A DNA stretch of 13,389 nt from an uncultured Collinsella sp. (GTDB taxonomy: Bacteria; Actinomycetota; Coriobacteriia; Coriobacteriales; Coriobacteriaceae): positions 1 to 13,389 of the forward strand of contig CAADSP010000078.1 in the NCBI GenBank assembly GCA_900751755.1. Reading direction: 5' to 3'. The position numbers were made by a program, and so were the translations under genes. Under the pieces are notes generated by a model. It did no database searches, was not told the origin of the DNA, and was given only the letters and a program-made list of their open reading frames with translations. Within the stretch, counting starts at the first letter, position 1; each line of letters opens with the position of its first letter. Below are positions 13,296 through 13,389 of the stretch, piece after piece.

Positions 13296-13389
13296 CTACT
13301 CCTCGACGGAGTCGACAACAGCCTCGGCGGCGTCCGCATCCTCGGCCAGCACGCCAGCCTCAGCCTGAGCAACCGCAACCTTTGCGGCA
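13296..13389 (-). CDS. xseA: C-terminal end of a gene, probably xseA (partial)
   Basis: An open frame enters from the right edge and stops with TAG at 13296-13298. It encodes about 30 residues, an Ala/Glu/Asp-rich tail (AEDADAAEAVVDSVEE at the end). The tail has no diagnostic motif. The assignment to exonuclease VII large subunit rests on its position 2 bases upstream of xseB, where xseA normally lies, with tight spacing implying coupling. Any other gene ending here is possible. Confidence 0.5.
   Translation of the reverse strand, partial: AAKVAVAQAEAGVLAEDADAAEAVVDSVEE

Noticed and set aside
1..13389. CRISPR array, phage, toxin-antitoxin or defence genes
   Set aside because: I looked for regularly spaced repeats, integrase or transposase motifs and small paired genes and found none in the window.

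Overview
The window looks like ordinary chromosome from a moderately high-GC Gram-positive of the Coriobacteriia (Actinomycetota), most likely Collinsella or a close relative. This rests on the GC-rich third positions, strong AGGAGG-type ribosome binding sites, the xseA-xseB-tlyA-nadK-recN order familiar from actinobacteria, and a complete PTS locus as expected of a gut saccharolytic anaerobe. The taxon is an inference from style and gene content, not from a search. Every gene is on the minus strand except one divergent regulator.

Right side (13389 down to 9740): a compact housekeeping operon, read leftward. It holds the probable C-terminal end of xseA, then xseB (exonuclease VII small subunit), tlyA (rRNA 2'-O-methyltransferase family), nadK (NAD kinase) and recN (DSB-repair ATPase). 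tlyA/nadK overlap by 4 bases and nadK/recN by 11 bases, implying translational coupling.

Centre (9740 to 1770): a complete fructose phosphotransferase locus. An RpiR/MurR-type SIS-domain regulator (plus strand) is divergent from fruA, a single-chain fructose-family permease with domain order B-C-A. Downstream of fruA lie a terminator, a 547-base gene-free gap carrying two long palindromes, then ptsH (HPr), ptsI (Enzyme I) and two PfkB-family kinase paralogues of the 1-phosphofructokinase type. Together these would carry phosphate from PEP through EI, HPr, EIIA and EIIB to incoming fructose, giving fructose-1-phosphate, which FruK would raise to fructose-1,6-bisphosphate. Each transcription unit appears to have its own terminator; promoter candidates are weaker.

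Left side (1605 to 7): cca (CCA-adding nucleotidyltransferase with an HD domain) followed by tRNA-Glu(CTC), which has its own promoter candidate and an encoded CCA end.

No transposase, phage gene, CRISPR array or obviously novel protein system is visible. The most interesting content is non-coding: a 150-bp palindrome with perfect 41-bp arms, a second element with perfect 24-bp arms, a cluster of TGAAAG half-sites over the fruA promoter, and a ptsH leader in which the Shine-Dalgarno can be sequestered. Among the proteins, the two FruK paralogues both have CAGD in place of GAGD, and the ptsI-proximal one also has Asp in place of the conserved substrate-site Asn.
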